From Caulobacteraceae bacterium (GTDB lineage: Bacteria; Pseudomonadota; Alphaproteobacteria; Caulobacterales; Caulobacteraceae): a stretch of 64,000 nt of DNA. The notes under the pieces are model-generated. The model was not told the DNA's origin. It was given only the letters and a program-made list of their open reading frames with translations, and made no database searches. Below, one piece after another: positions 31,686 to 40,906 of the stretch (within the stretch, counting starts at the first letter, position 1; the number at the start of each line of letters is the position of its first letter). Where the stretch lies: contig JAIXZX010000012.1 in assembly GCA_027489335.1 (NCBI GenBank), forward strand, positions 62,001 to 126,000. Reading direction: 5' to 3'. Position numbers and translations under genes: made by a program.

Positions 31686-32843
31686 TCAATAGGAACGCGG
31701 CAGGCCCAGCACGTGCTCGGCCAGATAGGCCAGGATCAGGTTCGTGGAGATCGGGGCCACCTGATAGAGGCGGGTCTCGCGGAACTTGCGCTCCACGTCA
31801 TACTCCTCGGCGAAGCCAAACCCGCCATGGGTCTGGATGCACATGTCCGCCGCCGCCCAGGAGGCTTCCGAGGCCAGCAGCTTGGCCATGTTGGCCTCTT
31901 CCCCGGCCGGATCGCCCGCCTCGTAGCGGGCCGCCGCCTCATAGGTCATCAGCCTGGCGGCGCGGACCTGAGCGTAAGCCCGGGCGATGGGGAACTGCAC
32001 CCCCTGGTTCTGGCCTATGGGGCGGCCGAACACCACGCGGCTGGTGGCGTAGTCGCGCGCCTTGTCCACGAACCAGCGGCCGTCGCCGATGCACTCGGCG
32101 GCGATCAGGATGCGCTCGGCGTTCATGCCATCAAGGATGTAGCGGAAGCCCTTGCCCTCTTCGCCGATCAGGCAGGAGGCCGGGATTTCCAGATCATCGA
32201 AGAAGAGCTCGGTGGTGGCGTGGTTGAACATGGTGCGGATCGGCTTGATGGTCAGGCCGCGCCCGACGGCCTCGCGCATGTCCAGCAGGAACACCGACAG
32301 GCCCTCGGTCTTCTTCGCCGTCTCCTCCCGCGGGGTGGTCCGGGCCAGCAGGACCATCAGATCGGAGTGCTCGGCCCGGCTGATCCACACCTTCTGACCG
32401 TTGATGATGTAGCTGTCGCCCTTGCGCACCGCCTGGGTGGTGAGGGCGGTGGTGTCGGTGCCGGCGCCCGGCTCAGTGACGCCAAAGGCCTGCAGGCGCA
32501 CCTCGCCCGAGGCGATCTTCGGCAGCCATTGGGACTTCTGGGCCTCGCTGCCATGCCGCAGCACTGTGCCCATGGTGTACATCTGGGCGTGGACAGCCGC
32601 GGCGTTGCAGCCGCTGGCGTGGATTTCTTCCAGGATCGCCGCGGCCGCCGACAGGCCCAGGCCGCTGCCGCCATAGGTCTCCGGGATCAGCACGCCGAGA
32701 AGGCCAGCCTCAGTCAGCGCCTGGACGAATTCCGTGGGATAGGTCCGCTCGCGATCCCGCGCTCGCCAGTACTCGCCCGGGAAGCCGGCGCAAAGCCTGC
32801 GCACGGTCTCGAGAACGGCCTCATGTTCCTGCGCCGGGTTCAT
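31686..32843 (-). CDS. Acyl-CoA dehydrogenase
   Basis: A 385-aa flavoprotein introducing a trans-2 double bond in acyl-CoA. Family signatures: FGVTEPGAGTDTTAL near residue 120 (FAD/substrate), IINGQKVWIS, and QTHGGFGFAEEYDVER with the C-terminal flavin-binding turn. The usual catalytic Glu region (about residue 365) reads APISTNLILA, so the base is not obvious and may lie in a helix as in isovaleryl-CoA-type members. The acyl-chain preference is unknown. It is convergent with purU, eight bases apart. Confidence 0.9.
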   Translation of the reverse strand: MNPAQEHEAVLETVRRLCAGFPGEYWRARDRERTYPTEFVQALTEAGLLGVLIPETYGGSGLGLSAAAAILEEIHASGCNAAAVHAQMYTMGTVLRHGSEAQKSQWLPKIASGEVRLQAFGVTEPGAGTDTTALTTQAVRKGDSYIINGQKVWISRAEHSDLMVLLARTTPREETAKKTEGLSVFLLDMREAVGRGLTIKPIRTMFNHATTELFFDDLEIPASCLIGEEGKGFRYILDGMNAERILIAAECIGDGRWFVDKARDYATSRVVFGRPIGQNQGVQFPIARAYAQVRAARLMTYEAAARYEAGDPAGEEANMAKLLASEASWAAADMCIQTHGGFGFAEEYDVERKFRETRLYQVAPISTNLILAYLAEHVLGLPRSY

Positions 32844-33012
32844 ATCGATCTCCCACTGGCTGACCCTATCAAGCCCTTAGATCAGGCCGCAGCGCCGGGA
32901 AACCGCGCCCCTACGTCAAGCTTCGCGGGCGTGGTCGCTCGCGGCCGCTGGCGCTTTGCGGCGGATTGCGGCAGATGGCGCAACAGAACCCCATGCCCAT
33001 GGAGCCACCCCC

Positions 33013-33858
33013 TTGGACCAGCTCAAGGCGCTGATCACCTCGCCGCGCACAGAGAAGATCATCACCGCTCTGATCGTCATCAACGCGATCACGCTCGGGC
33101 TGGAGACCAGCCCCTGGGCCATGGCCAATTTCGGTGAGGTCCTGCTGATGCTGGACCGGGCGATCCTGGCGGTGTTCGTCGCCGAGATCGTGGCCCGCAT
33201 CGCCGTCCACCGTCTGGCCTTCTTCAAGGACCCCTGGAGCCTGTTCGACTTCGCCATTGTCGGCATCGCGCTGGTGCCGGCGGCCGGGGCCTTCTCGGTG
33301 CTGCGGGCCCTGCGGATCCTCCGCGTGTTGCGGATGATCACCCTGGTGCCGTCTTTGCGCCGGGTGGTGGGCGCCCTGATCAGCGCCCTGCCGGGGATGG
33401 GATCGATCATCCTGTTGATGACGCTGATCTTCTATGTGGCCTCGGTGATGGCCACCAAACTGTTCGCCGCCAGCTTCCCCCAGTGGTTCGGATCGATCCC
33501 GGCCTCGGCCTATTCCCTGTTCCAGGTGATGACCCTGGAAAGCTGGTCCATGGGCATCGTGCGGCCGGTGATGGAGGTCTATCCCTATGCCTGGGCCTTC
33601 TTCGTGCCCTTCATCCTTTGCACCACCTTCACCATGCTGAACCTGTTCATCGGCATCGTGGTCAACGCCATGCAGAGCGAGCATGAGGAGGAGGCCAAGG
33701 CCGAGCGCCAGCAGATCGAGGAAGACCTGCGCCTGGCCAGCGCCGAGCGACAGAAGGCCCATGCCGAGGACGCGGCCGATCTCGCCGCCCTGCGCACTGA
33801 ACTGTCGGCCCTACGTCAGGAGATCGGCGCTCTGAGCCAACGGCTGACGGAGCGCTGA
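33013..33858 (+). CDS. Bacterial voltage-gated sodium channel (NavBac type)
   Basis: A 281-aa six-transmembrane ion channel subunit, tetrameric by family. S4 is the Arg-rich [20 protein letters not shown]. The pore filter TLESWSMG (residues 174-181) is identical to the sodium-selective LESW filter of NavAb/NavMs, and the S6 end [11 protein letters not shown] is alike. A long C-terminal coiled coil (about 225-281, heptad Leu/Ala) would hold the tetramer. TTG at 33013 is preferred (GGAG upstream; aligns with NavMs start); another TTG lies at 32956. It mediates voltage-dependent sodium entry, possibly for motility or pH response. Confidence 0.9.
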   Translation: MDQLKALITSPRTEKIITALIVINAITLGLETSPWAMANFGEVLLMLDRAILAVFVAEIVARIAVHRLAFFKDPWSLFDFAIVGIALVPAAGAFSVLRALRILRVLRMITLVPSLRRVVGALISALPGMGSIILLMTLIFYVASVMATKLFAASFPQWFGSIPASAYSLFQVMTLESWSMGIVRPVMEVYPYAWAFFVPFILCTTFTMLNLFIGIVVNAMQSEHEEEAKAERQQIEEDLRLASAERQKAHAEDAADLAALRTELSALRQEIGALSQRLTER

Positions 33859-33930
33859 GACGCGCACAGGCTTAAGCTTTGGTTGACGGGCCAAGGTCTA
33901 GGTTAGCCAGAAGGTATCGGCCGTTCGCCC

Positions 33931-36003
33931 TTGTCCTGGAGTTCCCCCATTACCCGTCAGAGCCGACAGCTGCTTCTCGCCGTCACGCTTTACGGCTGCT
34001 ACGTCGCCAATCTCTGGCTGACGAACGTCCTCCAGATGTCGACCGGCGTCGGGACGATCTGGACGGCGAACGCCTTCGTCATCGGCGCCATCCTTCTGCT
34101 GCCGGCTCGCTGGGCGCCGGTCCTGCTGGCCGTGGGCTTTGTACTGCAGGGCGCGGTCATTCTGAGCTTTGGCCATCCGCTCTATGCCGCCGTGGGCTAC
34201 AGCCTGGTGAATGTCATCGAGGCGGTGGCCGTGGTCTATCTGGCGCGGCGTCTCAACGCGGTCCGGCTGACGACGCCGGGGCGGTTCGCCGCGCTGATCT
34301 TCCTGGTCCTGGCGCCGGTGCTGGTGATGGCCGCCCTGATCCTGGGCCTGGGGGCCTTGGTCATCGAAGGCGAGTTTCCAGGCGCCATGCTGGCCAACCG
34401 ACTGGCGGCCAAGTTCCTCGGGATGTCCCTGGTCCTGCCGGCCATCCTGCTGCTCACCCAGGGCCGGCGGACGCGCCTTGTCTCCGAGCGAATTCTGGAG
34501 ATCGCGCTGGGCTATGTGGCGGTGGCGGTGTTGGTGGGGCTGATCATCACGCCGGCCGCGCCGATCGCCCTGTTGGCCATGTTCCCGGTGATCACTATTC
34601 TCGGGCTTCGGACTGGGCCCCAGGCTGTCACCGTGGCTATGGCGGTGGCGTGTGTGGTTCTGTTCACAGTGGGCTTCCTGTGGGGCCGCACGCCGGTCCT
34701 GGCGGAGACCCGGACCCTCAATCAGCAGGTGACCCTCTTCCAGATCTATCTGGGACTGGTGTTCGGCACGGGCATCGTCACCGCCTTGATGGCCATCCAC
34801 CAGCAGCGCCTGCGCGACCTGATCCTGCGGCGGTCCATCAGCCATCAGCGGGCCCGGGAGCGGGCTGAGGCCGCCTCGGTGGCCAAGACCGATTTCCTGG
34901 CCACGATGAGCCACGAGATTCGCACGCCGCTGAATTCCATCATCGGCTTCGCCCAGGTCCTGGAGATGGACAAGGAGATGCGGGCCGACAGCCGTCGGCA
35001 GATCGATCTGATCCGACGCTCGGGCATCGCGCTGCTGACCGTGGTCAACGACATCCTGGACTTCTCCAAGGTCGAGGCAGGCCGCATCGAACTCGATCCC
35101 AAGCCGGTCGACCTGACCGTCGTCTGCCGTGACGCCCTGGCCATCGTCGCCGAGGCGGCCGACAGCAAGGGCCTGGCTCTGACCATGGAGGTTGAGGGCG
35201 AGTTGGCCGGCGGTCACGTCTGTGACGACCATCGGCTCTGCCAGGTGCTGCTCAACTATCTGAACAATGCGGTGAAGTTCACCGATGCAGGCCAGATCAC
35301 CCTGACCTTGGCGCTGACGGCCGAAGGCGATCGCGACCGGGTGCGAATCTCTGTCGCCGATACAGGCGTGGGCATCACCAAGGAGGCCGCCGCCGCCCTG
35401 TTCCAGCGGTTCAGCCAGGTGGATTCCTCGGTCAGCCGCACCCATGGCGGCTCGGGCCTCGGCCTGGCGATCTGCAAGGGCCTCATAGAAGCCATGGGCG
35501 GACAGGTCGGGGTCGACTCCGCGCCCGGCGCCGGCTCCACCTTCTGGTTGGAACTGACCCTGGAGCGGGCCCGGGCGCCCATGCAACCGATCGAGGAGGA
35601 GGATCGCGCTGAAGCCCTGTCGGCGCATGTCCTGCTGGTCGACGACCATCCGATGAACCGCGAACTTGGGGTTCTGATGCTGCAGATTCTAGGCTGCACG
35701 GTCGATGTGGCCTGCGACGGCCGCGAGGCGATCGAGGCGGCAAAGACCGGTCGTTATGACGCTATCCTGATGGATCTGCACATGCCTGTGGTGGACGGCT
35801 TGGCGGCCACTCGGGCCATCCGCGCCATGGACGGTCCGATGAGCCAGGCGCCCATCATCGCCATGAGCGCCGACGTACTGCCTGAGCAGATTGCGCGCAT
35901 GCGCGAGGCCGGCATGGTCGACAGCGTCGGCAAGCCGGTGAAAATCGAAAACCTGCAGGCCTGCCTCAGTCGTTGGACCGGACCGAACGCCGCGGCCGCC
36001 TGA
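33931..36003 (+). CDS. Hybrid sensor histidine kinase with MASE1-like membrane sensor
   Basis: A 690-aa protein: about eight N-terminal transmembrane helices (residues 12-285) resembling MASE1, then the kinase core and a C-terminal receiver. The kinase has H-box His328 in ATMSHEIRTPLNS, an N box LLNYLNNAVKFT and G boxes DTGVGI/GSGLGLAICKG. The receiver has Asp615 in AILMDLHMPVVDG. Start uncertain: the TTG at 33931 has no ribosome site, whereas an ATT at 33949 has GGAG seven bases upstream. The sensed signal and any partner Hpt or regulator are unknown; a stand-alone Hpt protein is encoded at 58063. Confidence 0.88.
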   Translation: MSWSSPITRQSRQLLLAVTLYGCYVANLWLTNVLQMSTGVGTIWTANAFVIGAILLLPARWAPVLLAVGFVLQGAVILSFGHPLYAAVGYSLVNVIEAVAVVYLARRLNAVRLTTPGRFAALIFLVLAPVLVMAALILGLGALVIEGEFPGAMLANRLAAKFLGMSLVLPAILLLTQGRRTRLVSERILEIALGYVAVAVLVGLIITPAAPIALLAMFPVITILGLRTGPQAVTVAMAVACVVLFTVGFLWGRTPVLAETRTLNQQVTLFQIYLGLVFGTGIVTALMAIHQQRLRDLILRRSISHQRARERAEAASVAKTDFLATMSHEIRTPLNSIIGFAQVLEMDKEMRADSRRQIDLIRRSGIALLTVVNDILDFSKVEAGRIELDPKPVDLTVVCRDALAIVAEAADSKGLALTMEVEGELAGGHVCDDHRLCQVLLNYLNNAVKFTDAGQITLTLALTAEGDRDRVRISVADTGVGITKEAAAALFQRFSQVDSSVSRTHGGSGLGLAICKGLIEAMGGQVGVDSAPGAGSTFWLELTLERARAPMQPIEEEDRAEALSAHVLLVDDHPMNRELGVLMLQILGCTVDVACDGREAIEAAKTGRYDAILMDLHMPVVDGLAATRAIRAMDGPMSQAPIIAMSADVLPEQIARMREAGMVDSVGKPVKIENLQACLSRWTGPNAAAA

Positions 36004-36024
36004 CCGCTCAGACGTCCCGTCCGC

Positions 36025-36366
36025 TCAGGGGAGGGGCTCGCCCTCGGGCGTCCGGCGTTTGTCCCAGGAGCCGAACTCATAGGCGATGCAGCGGTCGATC
36101 AGGGTGCGCCAGACCGGCTCGGCGATGGCTTCGGAGAGACCGGCCTCACGGGCGGCGGCGCGGACCTTGGCGACCACGTCCTCGATGCGGGCCTCATCGC
36201 GCACCACGCCGCGGTGGGGTTTGATCCGGGCGGCGGCGTCCATGAAGCCCTGCCGCTCGGCCAGCAGCTTGACCAGGGCCCGGTCGAGGGCGTCCACCCC
36301 CTGGCGGACCTCGGTCATGGAGGTGCAGTCGGCCGGCGCCTTGTGGTCGTCAATCTCAATCAGCAT
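36025..36366 (-). CDS. Chorismate mutase, AroQ class
   Basis: A 113-aa all-helical enzyme converting chorismate to prephenate. The N-terminal helix VRQGVDALDRALVKLLAERQ carries the conserved Arg and Leu pattern, and RIKPHRGVVRDEARIEDVVAKV supplies the second Arg/Lys set. It resembles short monofunctional or PchB-like mutases. An internal Met at codon 17 is an alternative start. It sits tail-to-tail with the kinase gene and next to a LysR gene on the same strand. Confidence 0.88.
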   Translation of the reverse strand: MLIEIDDHKAPADCTSMTEVRQGVDALDRALVKLLAERQGFMDAAARIKPHRGVVRDEARIEDVVAKVRAAAREAGLSEAIAEPVWRTLIDRCIAYEFGSWDKRRTPEGEPLP

Positions 36367-36399
36367 TCAGCACTCTGGTCGCTTGTGCGCCGGCGCTCG

Positions 36400-37368
36400 C
36401 TAGATGCCGGCCCCATTGTCTATCGCCCGCAGGGCGGCCTCGTGGGCCTGAGCCTCGGCTGTAATCCAGGCGGTGAACGCCTTGACCTGCGGCAGCCGAC
36501 CCTTGGCCTTGGGATGGACGAGGTAATAGGCGAAGTCCACCGCCGTGGCGATCTGTAACGGCGCAACCAGCCGCCCGGCCTCCAGATCGGCCTGGGCCAG
36601 GGTGCGCTTGGCCAGCGCCACGCCGCGGCCGTTGGCGGCGGCTTCAATGACCAGGCTCGACTGATTGAAGCGCGGCCCCCGCGAACCATCCACCGTCTTC
36701 AGACCCCGGGCCGCCAGCCACATGGCCCAGTCCGGACAGGAGGCGTCGAGCTCAGCCGAGCCGTCATGCAGCAGGATGTGATTGACCAGGTCAGCGGGCT
36801 CGTTGAGCGGAATGCGGGCCATCAGTTCAGGGCTGGCCACGGCCAGCACCGTCTCGCTCATCAGGGGTGTGACCTCGAGCCCGGGATAGCGGCCCGAGCC
36901 ATAGCGGATGGCGAGGTCCACCTCGCCGGCGCTCAGATCCACCAGCTCCATGCCGGCCGACAGCCAGACGTCCACCTGGGGATGGGCCTCCTCGAACTTC
37001 CCGAGCCTGGGCACCAGCCACTTGGCGGCGAAGGAGGGCGCAGCCGTGATGCTGAGTCGACGCCCATCCACCGCCGCGGTGAGCAGCGAGGCGGCCTCGG
37101 CCAGACGGTCAAAGGCCTCGCGCAGGGCGGGCAGGGCGGTCTGGGCGGCGTCGGTCAGCAACAGGCCCTTGGGCGTGCGTTTGAACAGGGCCGCGCCGAC
37201 ATAGTCCTCAAGGTTCTGAATCTGCTGGCTGACCGCACCTGGGGTCACCGAGAGCTCCTCTGCGGCGCGGCTGAAATTCAGATGGCGGGCGGCGGCCTCA
37301 AAGGCGCGCAGGGCGTTGAGGGGCGGCAGACGCCTTCGGTCGCCGCTGCGTTCAGCCTGTCGTTCCAT
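36400..37368 (-). CDS. LysR-family regulator, GcvA-like
   Basis: A 322-aa regulator. The N-terminal HTH (PPLNALRAFEAAARHLNFSR, then ELSVTPGAVSQQIQNLE) matches the GcvA/AmpR subgroup; the rest is a substrate-binding fold. AGGAAAA lies six bases before the ATG at 37368. It is divergent from the sulfate assimilation operon across 173 bp that contain a TTGC...GCAA palindrome, so control of that operon in the manner of CysB/Cbl is plausible but inferred. Confidence 0.88.
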   Translation of the reverse strand: MERQAERSGDRRRLPPLNALRAFEAAARHLNFSRAAEELSVTPGAVSQQIQNLEDYVGAALFKRTPKGLLLTDAAQTALPALREAFDRLAEAASLLTAAVDGRRLSITAAPSFAAKWLVPRLGKFEEAHPQVDVWLSAGMELVDLSAGEVDLAIRYGSGRYPGLEVTPLMSETVLAVASPELMARIPLNEPADLVNHILLHDGSAELDASCPDWAMWLAARGLKTVDGSRGPRFNQSSLVIEAAANGRGVALAKRTLAQADLEAGRLVAPLQIATAVDFAYYLVHPKAKGRLPQVKAFTAWITAEAQAHEAALRAIDNGAGI

Positions 37369-37403
37369 AAGTTTTCCTGAACCCCGGGGCAGAACTCCTT
37401 GGG

Positions 37404-37541
37404 TTGCGAAGTGGGGTGGTTTTCCCCAGTTTGCAAGCATCCGGCGGCGTCATGGCCCTTTCGTCGCCGGATATTCGACGGGGCGGGCGCAATCCCGCCC
37501 CGTCGGCCTTCGGGCTCAAGAGTGATAGAGAAGCTAAAACC
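37404..37541 (+). promoter_or_regulatory. Leader of the sulfate assimilation operon with tandem hairpins
   Basis: A candidate LysR site TTGC(37404-37407)...GCAA(37433-37436) surrounds a TGGGG/CCCCA stem. Two stable hairpins follow. The first is CCGGCG-x-CG with CG-x-CGCCGG, about 37441-37470. The second is a perfect 12-bp stem CGACGGGGCGGG (37476-37487) with CCCGCCCCGTCG (37494-37505), 36 bases before the cobA start. No T-run follows. The layout suggests mRNA-level control in addition to the LysR regulator, but it matches no riboswitch that I recognise. Confidence 0.45.
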
Positions 37542-38387
37542 ATGGCGACCAGCGACCGATCCATCCGGCGACCCGGCGGTCTCGTCCTTCTGGACGGGGC
37601 GAGCGCCCGCGCGGCCGGGAGGGTGTGGCTGGTGGGGGCAGGTCCCGGCGATCCAGAGCTTCTGACCCTGAAGGCGCTGAAGGCGCTGCAGGGCGCGCAG
37701 GTCGTGGTGCACGACGGCCTCGTCTCTGACGAAATTCTCGATCTCGCGCCCGCCGGCGCCCAGCGGATCAGCGTAGCCAAGCGCAAGTCGCGACATGCCT
37801 ACCCTCAGGAAGAAATCAACCGCATGCTGGTGGCCTTCGCTCTGCAGGGCTTGAGGGTCGTGCGGCTGAAGGGGGGCGACCCCTTCATCTTCGGCCGGGG
37901 CGGCGAAGAGCTGGAAGCCTGCCGTGCGGCGGGCGTCGAGTGCGTGATTGTTCCTGGCGTCACCGCGGCCCTGGCGGCCGGGGCCAGCGCCGGCGCGCCC
38001 CTGACCCACCGCGGCATGGCCCAGGCGGTCACCTTCGTCACCGGCCACGCGGCCAAGGATGGCGAGCCCGACCTGGACTGGGAGAGCCTGGCCCGCCCCA
38101 ACCAGACGGTGGTCATCTATATGGGCGTCTCAACCGCGTCCGGGATCGCCCGCAGACTGACACAGGCCGGCCGTAACCCGGCCACGCCGGCGCTTATTGT
38201 CGAGAACGCCAGCCGCGCCGACGAACGGCGCTTGGTCACCACCTTAGGGGGGCTGGCGGAGGTCGCCGCCACGCTCAAGGGGCCGGCCCTGCTGATCGTG
38301 GGCGAAGCCATGGCCCTGGCCCAGGCGGGAGAGGCCGGGCTGGCGACACAGATTGAGGCTCGCGCCGTCGAGCTGGGAGGCAAGTGA
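37542..38387 (+). CDS. cobA: Uroporphyrinogen-III C-methyltransferase
   Basis: A 281-aa SUMT methylating uroporphyrinogen III to precorrin-2 with SAM, the first step to siroheme. Signatures: VWLVGAGPGDPELLTLKALKAL, VVRLKGGDPFIFGRGGEE, and PGVTAALAAGASAGAPLTHRG. It lacks the dehydrogenase/ferrochelatase half of CysG, so those steps must be encoded elsewhere. The siroheme it makes is the cofactor of the sulfite reductase two genes on. One base separates it from the DUF2849 gene. Confidence 0.92.
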   Translation: MATSDRSIRRPGGLVLLDGASARAAGRVWLVGAGPGDPELLTLKALKALQGAQVVVHDGLVSDEILDLAPAGAQRISVAKRKSRHAYPQEEINRMLVAFALQGLRVVRLKGGDPFIFGRGGEELEACRAAGVECVIVPGVTAALAAGASAGAPLTHRGMAQAVTFVTGHAAKDGEPDLDWESLARPNQTVVIYMGVSTASGIARRLTQAGRNPATPALIVENASRADERRLVTTLGGLAEVAATLKGPALLIVGEAMALAQAGEAGLATQIEARAVELGGK

Positions 38388-38388
38388 G

Positions 38389-38748
38389 ATGAAGGCCCTG
38401 ACCGCCAACCGTCTGATCGACGGCGATGTGGTGTTCTGGAAGTCCGGCCAGTGGGTCGAGGGCTTCGGGGACGCTGACCTGTTTGACGATCCAGAAGCCG
38501 CCGAGGCCGCCGAGGGCCAGGCCAAGTCGCAGCCGACCGTGGTGATCGATCCCTATCTGATCGACCTCATCGAGTCCGACGGCCTCTGGGCGCCGCTGAG
38601 CTATCGCGAGCGCATCCGGGCGCTCGGCCCCACCAACCACCCGACCCACGGCAAGCAGGCTGTGGGCGGCGATGTGGTCGAAGCCCTGTTGCATGCCGAC
38701 GGCGCGGCCCGCTCCAGCGGTCGCGTCAACCTGATCAAGCGTAAGTAA
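38389..38748 (+). CDS. DUF2849 protein
   Basis: A 119-aa small protein that regularly lies between cobA and the sulfite reductase gene in alphaproteobacteria. It begins KALTANRLIDGDVVFWKSG and has a basic C-terminus (VNLIKRK). GGGAGG lies ahead of the ATG, which is one base from the cobA stop. Its role is unknown; context suggests assistance in siroheme handling or sulfite reductase assembly. Confidence 0.85.
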   Translation: MKALTANRLIDGDVVFWKSGQWVEGFGDADLFDDPEAAEAAEGQAKSQPTVVIDPYLIDLIESDGLWAPLSYRERIRALGPTNHPTHGKQAVGGDVVEALLHADGAARSSGRVNLIKRK

Positions 38749-38758
38749 GGAGCGACGG

Positions 38759-40414
38759 ATGTACCAGTACGACGCTGTCGACCAGGAATTCGTCGCTGAC
38801 CGCGCCCGGGAGTTCCGCGAGCAGGTGGCCAGGCGCCTGTCGGGCGAGCTGAGCGAAGACCAGTTCAAGACCCTGCGGCTGATGAACGGCCTCTATCTGC
38901 AGCTTCACGCCTACATGCTGCGGATCGCCATTCCCTATGGCTCGCTGAACGGCCGCCAGATGCGCCGCCTGGCCCACATCGGCCGGACCTACGATCGGGG
39001 CTATGGGCACTTCACCACCCGCCAGAACCTGCAGTTCCACTGGATTAAGCTGCGGGACGCGCCGGACATCCTCGACCAGCTGGCCGAGGTGGACATGCAC
39101 GCCATCCAGACCAGCGGCAACTGCATCCGCAATGTGACGTCCGATCCCTATGCCGGCGCCACCGCCGAGGAGCTGGACGATCCGCGGGTCTGGTCTGAGG
39201 CGATCCGCCAGTGGTCGAGCCTGCACCCGGAATTCTCGTTCCTGCCCCGCAAGTTCAAGATCGCCATCACGGCTGCGCCCAAGGACCGCACGGCGGCCAA
39301 GGTGCATGACATCGGGCTGATGATCCGCCGCGGCCGCGACGGCCAGCTGGGCTTTGAGGTGATCGTCGGCGGCGGCCTCGGGCGCACCCCCTATGTGGGT
39401 CCGACCATCGCCGAGTTTCTGCCGGCCAACCGGCTGTTCTCGTACCTGGAGGCGATCCTGCGGGTCTACAACCGCCACGGTCGCCGGGACAATATCTACA
39501 AGGCCCGGATCAAGATCCTGGTCGCCGCCCTGGGAGCCGAAGAGTTCGCCCGCCAGGTGGCGGAGGAGTGGGCCAAGATCGGGCCGGAGGGCGACCTGCC
39601 AGACACCGAGCTCGCCCGCATCCGCGGCGCCTTCGCCACGACCGTCTTCGACGCCTTGCCGGCCCATTCTGAGGTCTTCGAGGCGGCCAAGGCGGCCGAT
39701 CCGGCCCTGGCCCGGTTTGCGCGCAACAATCTGCGCCCGCACAAGAAGCCCGGCTACACGATCGTCGAGGTCTCGCTGAAGACCATCGGTGAGACGCCCG
39801 GCGACGCCACCTCCGACCAGATGGACGTAATCGCCGATCTGGCCGAGCGCTATGGCCAGGACGATATCCGGGTGACGCACGAGCAGAACCTCGTTCTGCC
39901 CCATGTGCGTCTGGATGATGTGCCTGAGGTCTTCGCCCAGCTGCAGGCCGCGGGGCTCGCCAGCGCCAATGTGAACCTGATCTCGGACATCATCGCCTGC
40001 CCGGGGCTGGACTACTGCGCGCTGGCCAACGCTCGCGCGATCCCCGTGGCTCAGCAGATCGCCCAGACCTTCGCCGATCCTGATCGCGCCGAGGCCATCG
40101 GCGAGCTGAAGATCAAGATCAGTGGCTGCATCAACGCCTGTGGCCACCACCATGTGGGCCACATCGGCATTCTGGGCGTCGATAAGAAGGGCGAGGAGTT
40201 CTACCAGCTCACCCTCGGCGGCTCCGGCGCCGAGGATGCTGCGGTGGGCAAGATGCTCGGCCCGGCCCTGCCGTACGACAAGGTGGCCAGCGCCATCGAC
40301 ACCCTGGTCGAGGTCTATCTGCGTGAACGCCACGAGGGCGAGCGCTTCCTCGACACCTACCGCCGCACCGGCGTCGAACCCTTTAAGGAGGCCGTCTATG
40401 CCGACGCTCATTAG
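38759..40414 (+). CDS. cysI: Ferredoxin-type sulfite reductase, hemoprotein
   Basis: A 551-aa siroheme/[4Fe-4S] enzyme of the nitrite/sulfite reductase family, reducing sulfite to sulfide. Cluster ligands are Cys414 and Cys420 (CPGLDYC) and Cys457 and Cys461 (GCINACGHHH). Two ferredoxin-like half-domains are visible (YGHFTTRQNLQFHW and DIRVTHEQNLVLPHV). With cysH and cobA adjacent, the sulfite reading is preferred over nitrite. Its end overlaps the DUF934 gene by 17 bases. Confidence 0.92.
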   Translation: MYQYDAVDQEFVADRAREFREQVARRLSGELSEDQFKTLRLMNGLYLQLHAYMLRIAIPYGSLNGRQMRRLAHIGRTYDRGYGHFTTRQNLQFHWIKLRDAPDILDQLAEVDMHAIQTSGNCIRNVTSDPYAGATAEELDDPRVWSEAIRQWSSLHPEFSFLPRKFKIAITAAPKDRTAAKVHDIGLMIRRGRDGQLGFEVIVGGGLGRTPYVGPTIAEFLPANRLFSYLEAILRVYNRHGRRDNIYKARIKILVAALGAEEFARQVAEEWAKIGPEGDLPDTELARIRGAFATTVFDALPAHSEVFEAAKAADPALARFARNNLRPHKKPGYTIVEVSLKTIGETPGDATSDQMDVIADLAERYGQDDIRVTHEQNLVLPHVRLDDVPEVFAQLQAAGLASANVNLISDIIACPGLDYCALANARAIPVAQQIAQTFADPDRAEAIGELKIKISGCINACGHHHVGHIGILGVDKKGEEFYQLTLGGSGAEDAAVGKMLGPALPYDKVASAIDTLVEVYLRERHEGERFLDTYRRTGVEPFKEAVYADAH

Positions 40415-40904
40415 GCGACAGGACGACGACCAGTTCAACCTGGGCGATGATCCCTTCACCGCGGTGGCCGATGACGAAGGCCTGCCGCCAGGCGACGTGA
40501 TCATCTCGTTCACCCGCTTCCAGGCCGAGGGCGACCGCCTGCTGGCCGAAGGGCGCGCCGTCGGCGTGCGCCTGGAGCCGGCCGAGGAGGTCGAGGCCCT
40601 GGCCTATGACCTGCCCCGGATCGCGGTGGTGGCGCTCGCCTTCCCCAAGTATCGGGACGGCCGGGCCTATACCGCCGCCCGGCTGCTGCGCCAGCGGTTC
40701 AGCTATGCCGGCGAAGTCCGCGCCGTGGGTGAGGTGCTGCGCGAGCAGGCCGGCTTCATGGTCCGTTGCGGATTTGACGCCTTCGCCCCGGCCGATGGGG
40801 CAAGCCCGGCGGACTGGGCGCATGCCGTCCATCGCCACCGACACGTCTATCAGCGGGCCGCCGATCTGCGGACGCCCGCCTATGTGGAGCGCGAGGGAGG
40901 GTGA
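40398..40904 (+). CDS. DUF934 protein
   Basis: A 168-aa protein of the DUF934 family, almost always found between cysI and cysH. The conserved core is RIAVVALAFPKYRDGRAYTAARLLRQRFSY followed by GEVRAVGEVLREQAGFM. AAGGAGG precedes the ATG, which lies inside the end of cysI. The exact role is unproven; co-occurrence suggests electron delivery or regulation in sulfite reduction. Confidence 0.88.
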   Translation: MPTLIRRQDDDQFNLGDDPFTAVADDEGLPPGDVIISFTRFQAEGDRLLAEGRAVGVRLEPAEEVEALAYDLPRIAVVALAFPKYRDGRAYTAARLLRQRFSYAGEVRAVGEVLREQAGFMVRCGFDAFAPADGASPADWAHAVHRHRHVYQRAADLRTPAYVEREGG

Positions 40905-40906
40905 CC

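Noticed and set aside
31167-33137. 656-codon plus-strand frame across purU and the acyl-CoA dehydrogenase
   Set aside because: Antisense or out-of-frame shadow of two well-supported genes.
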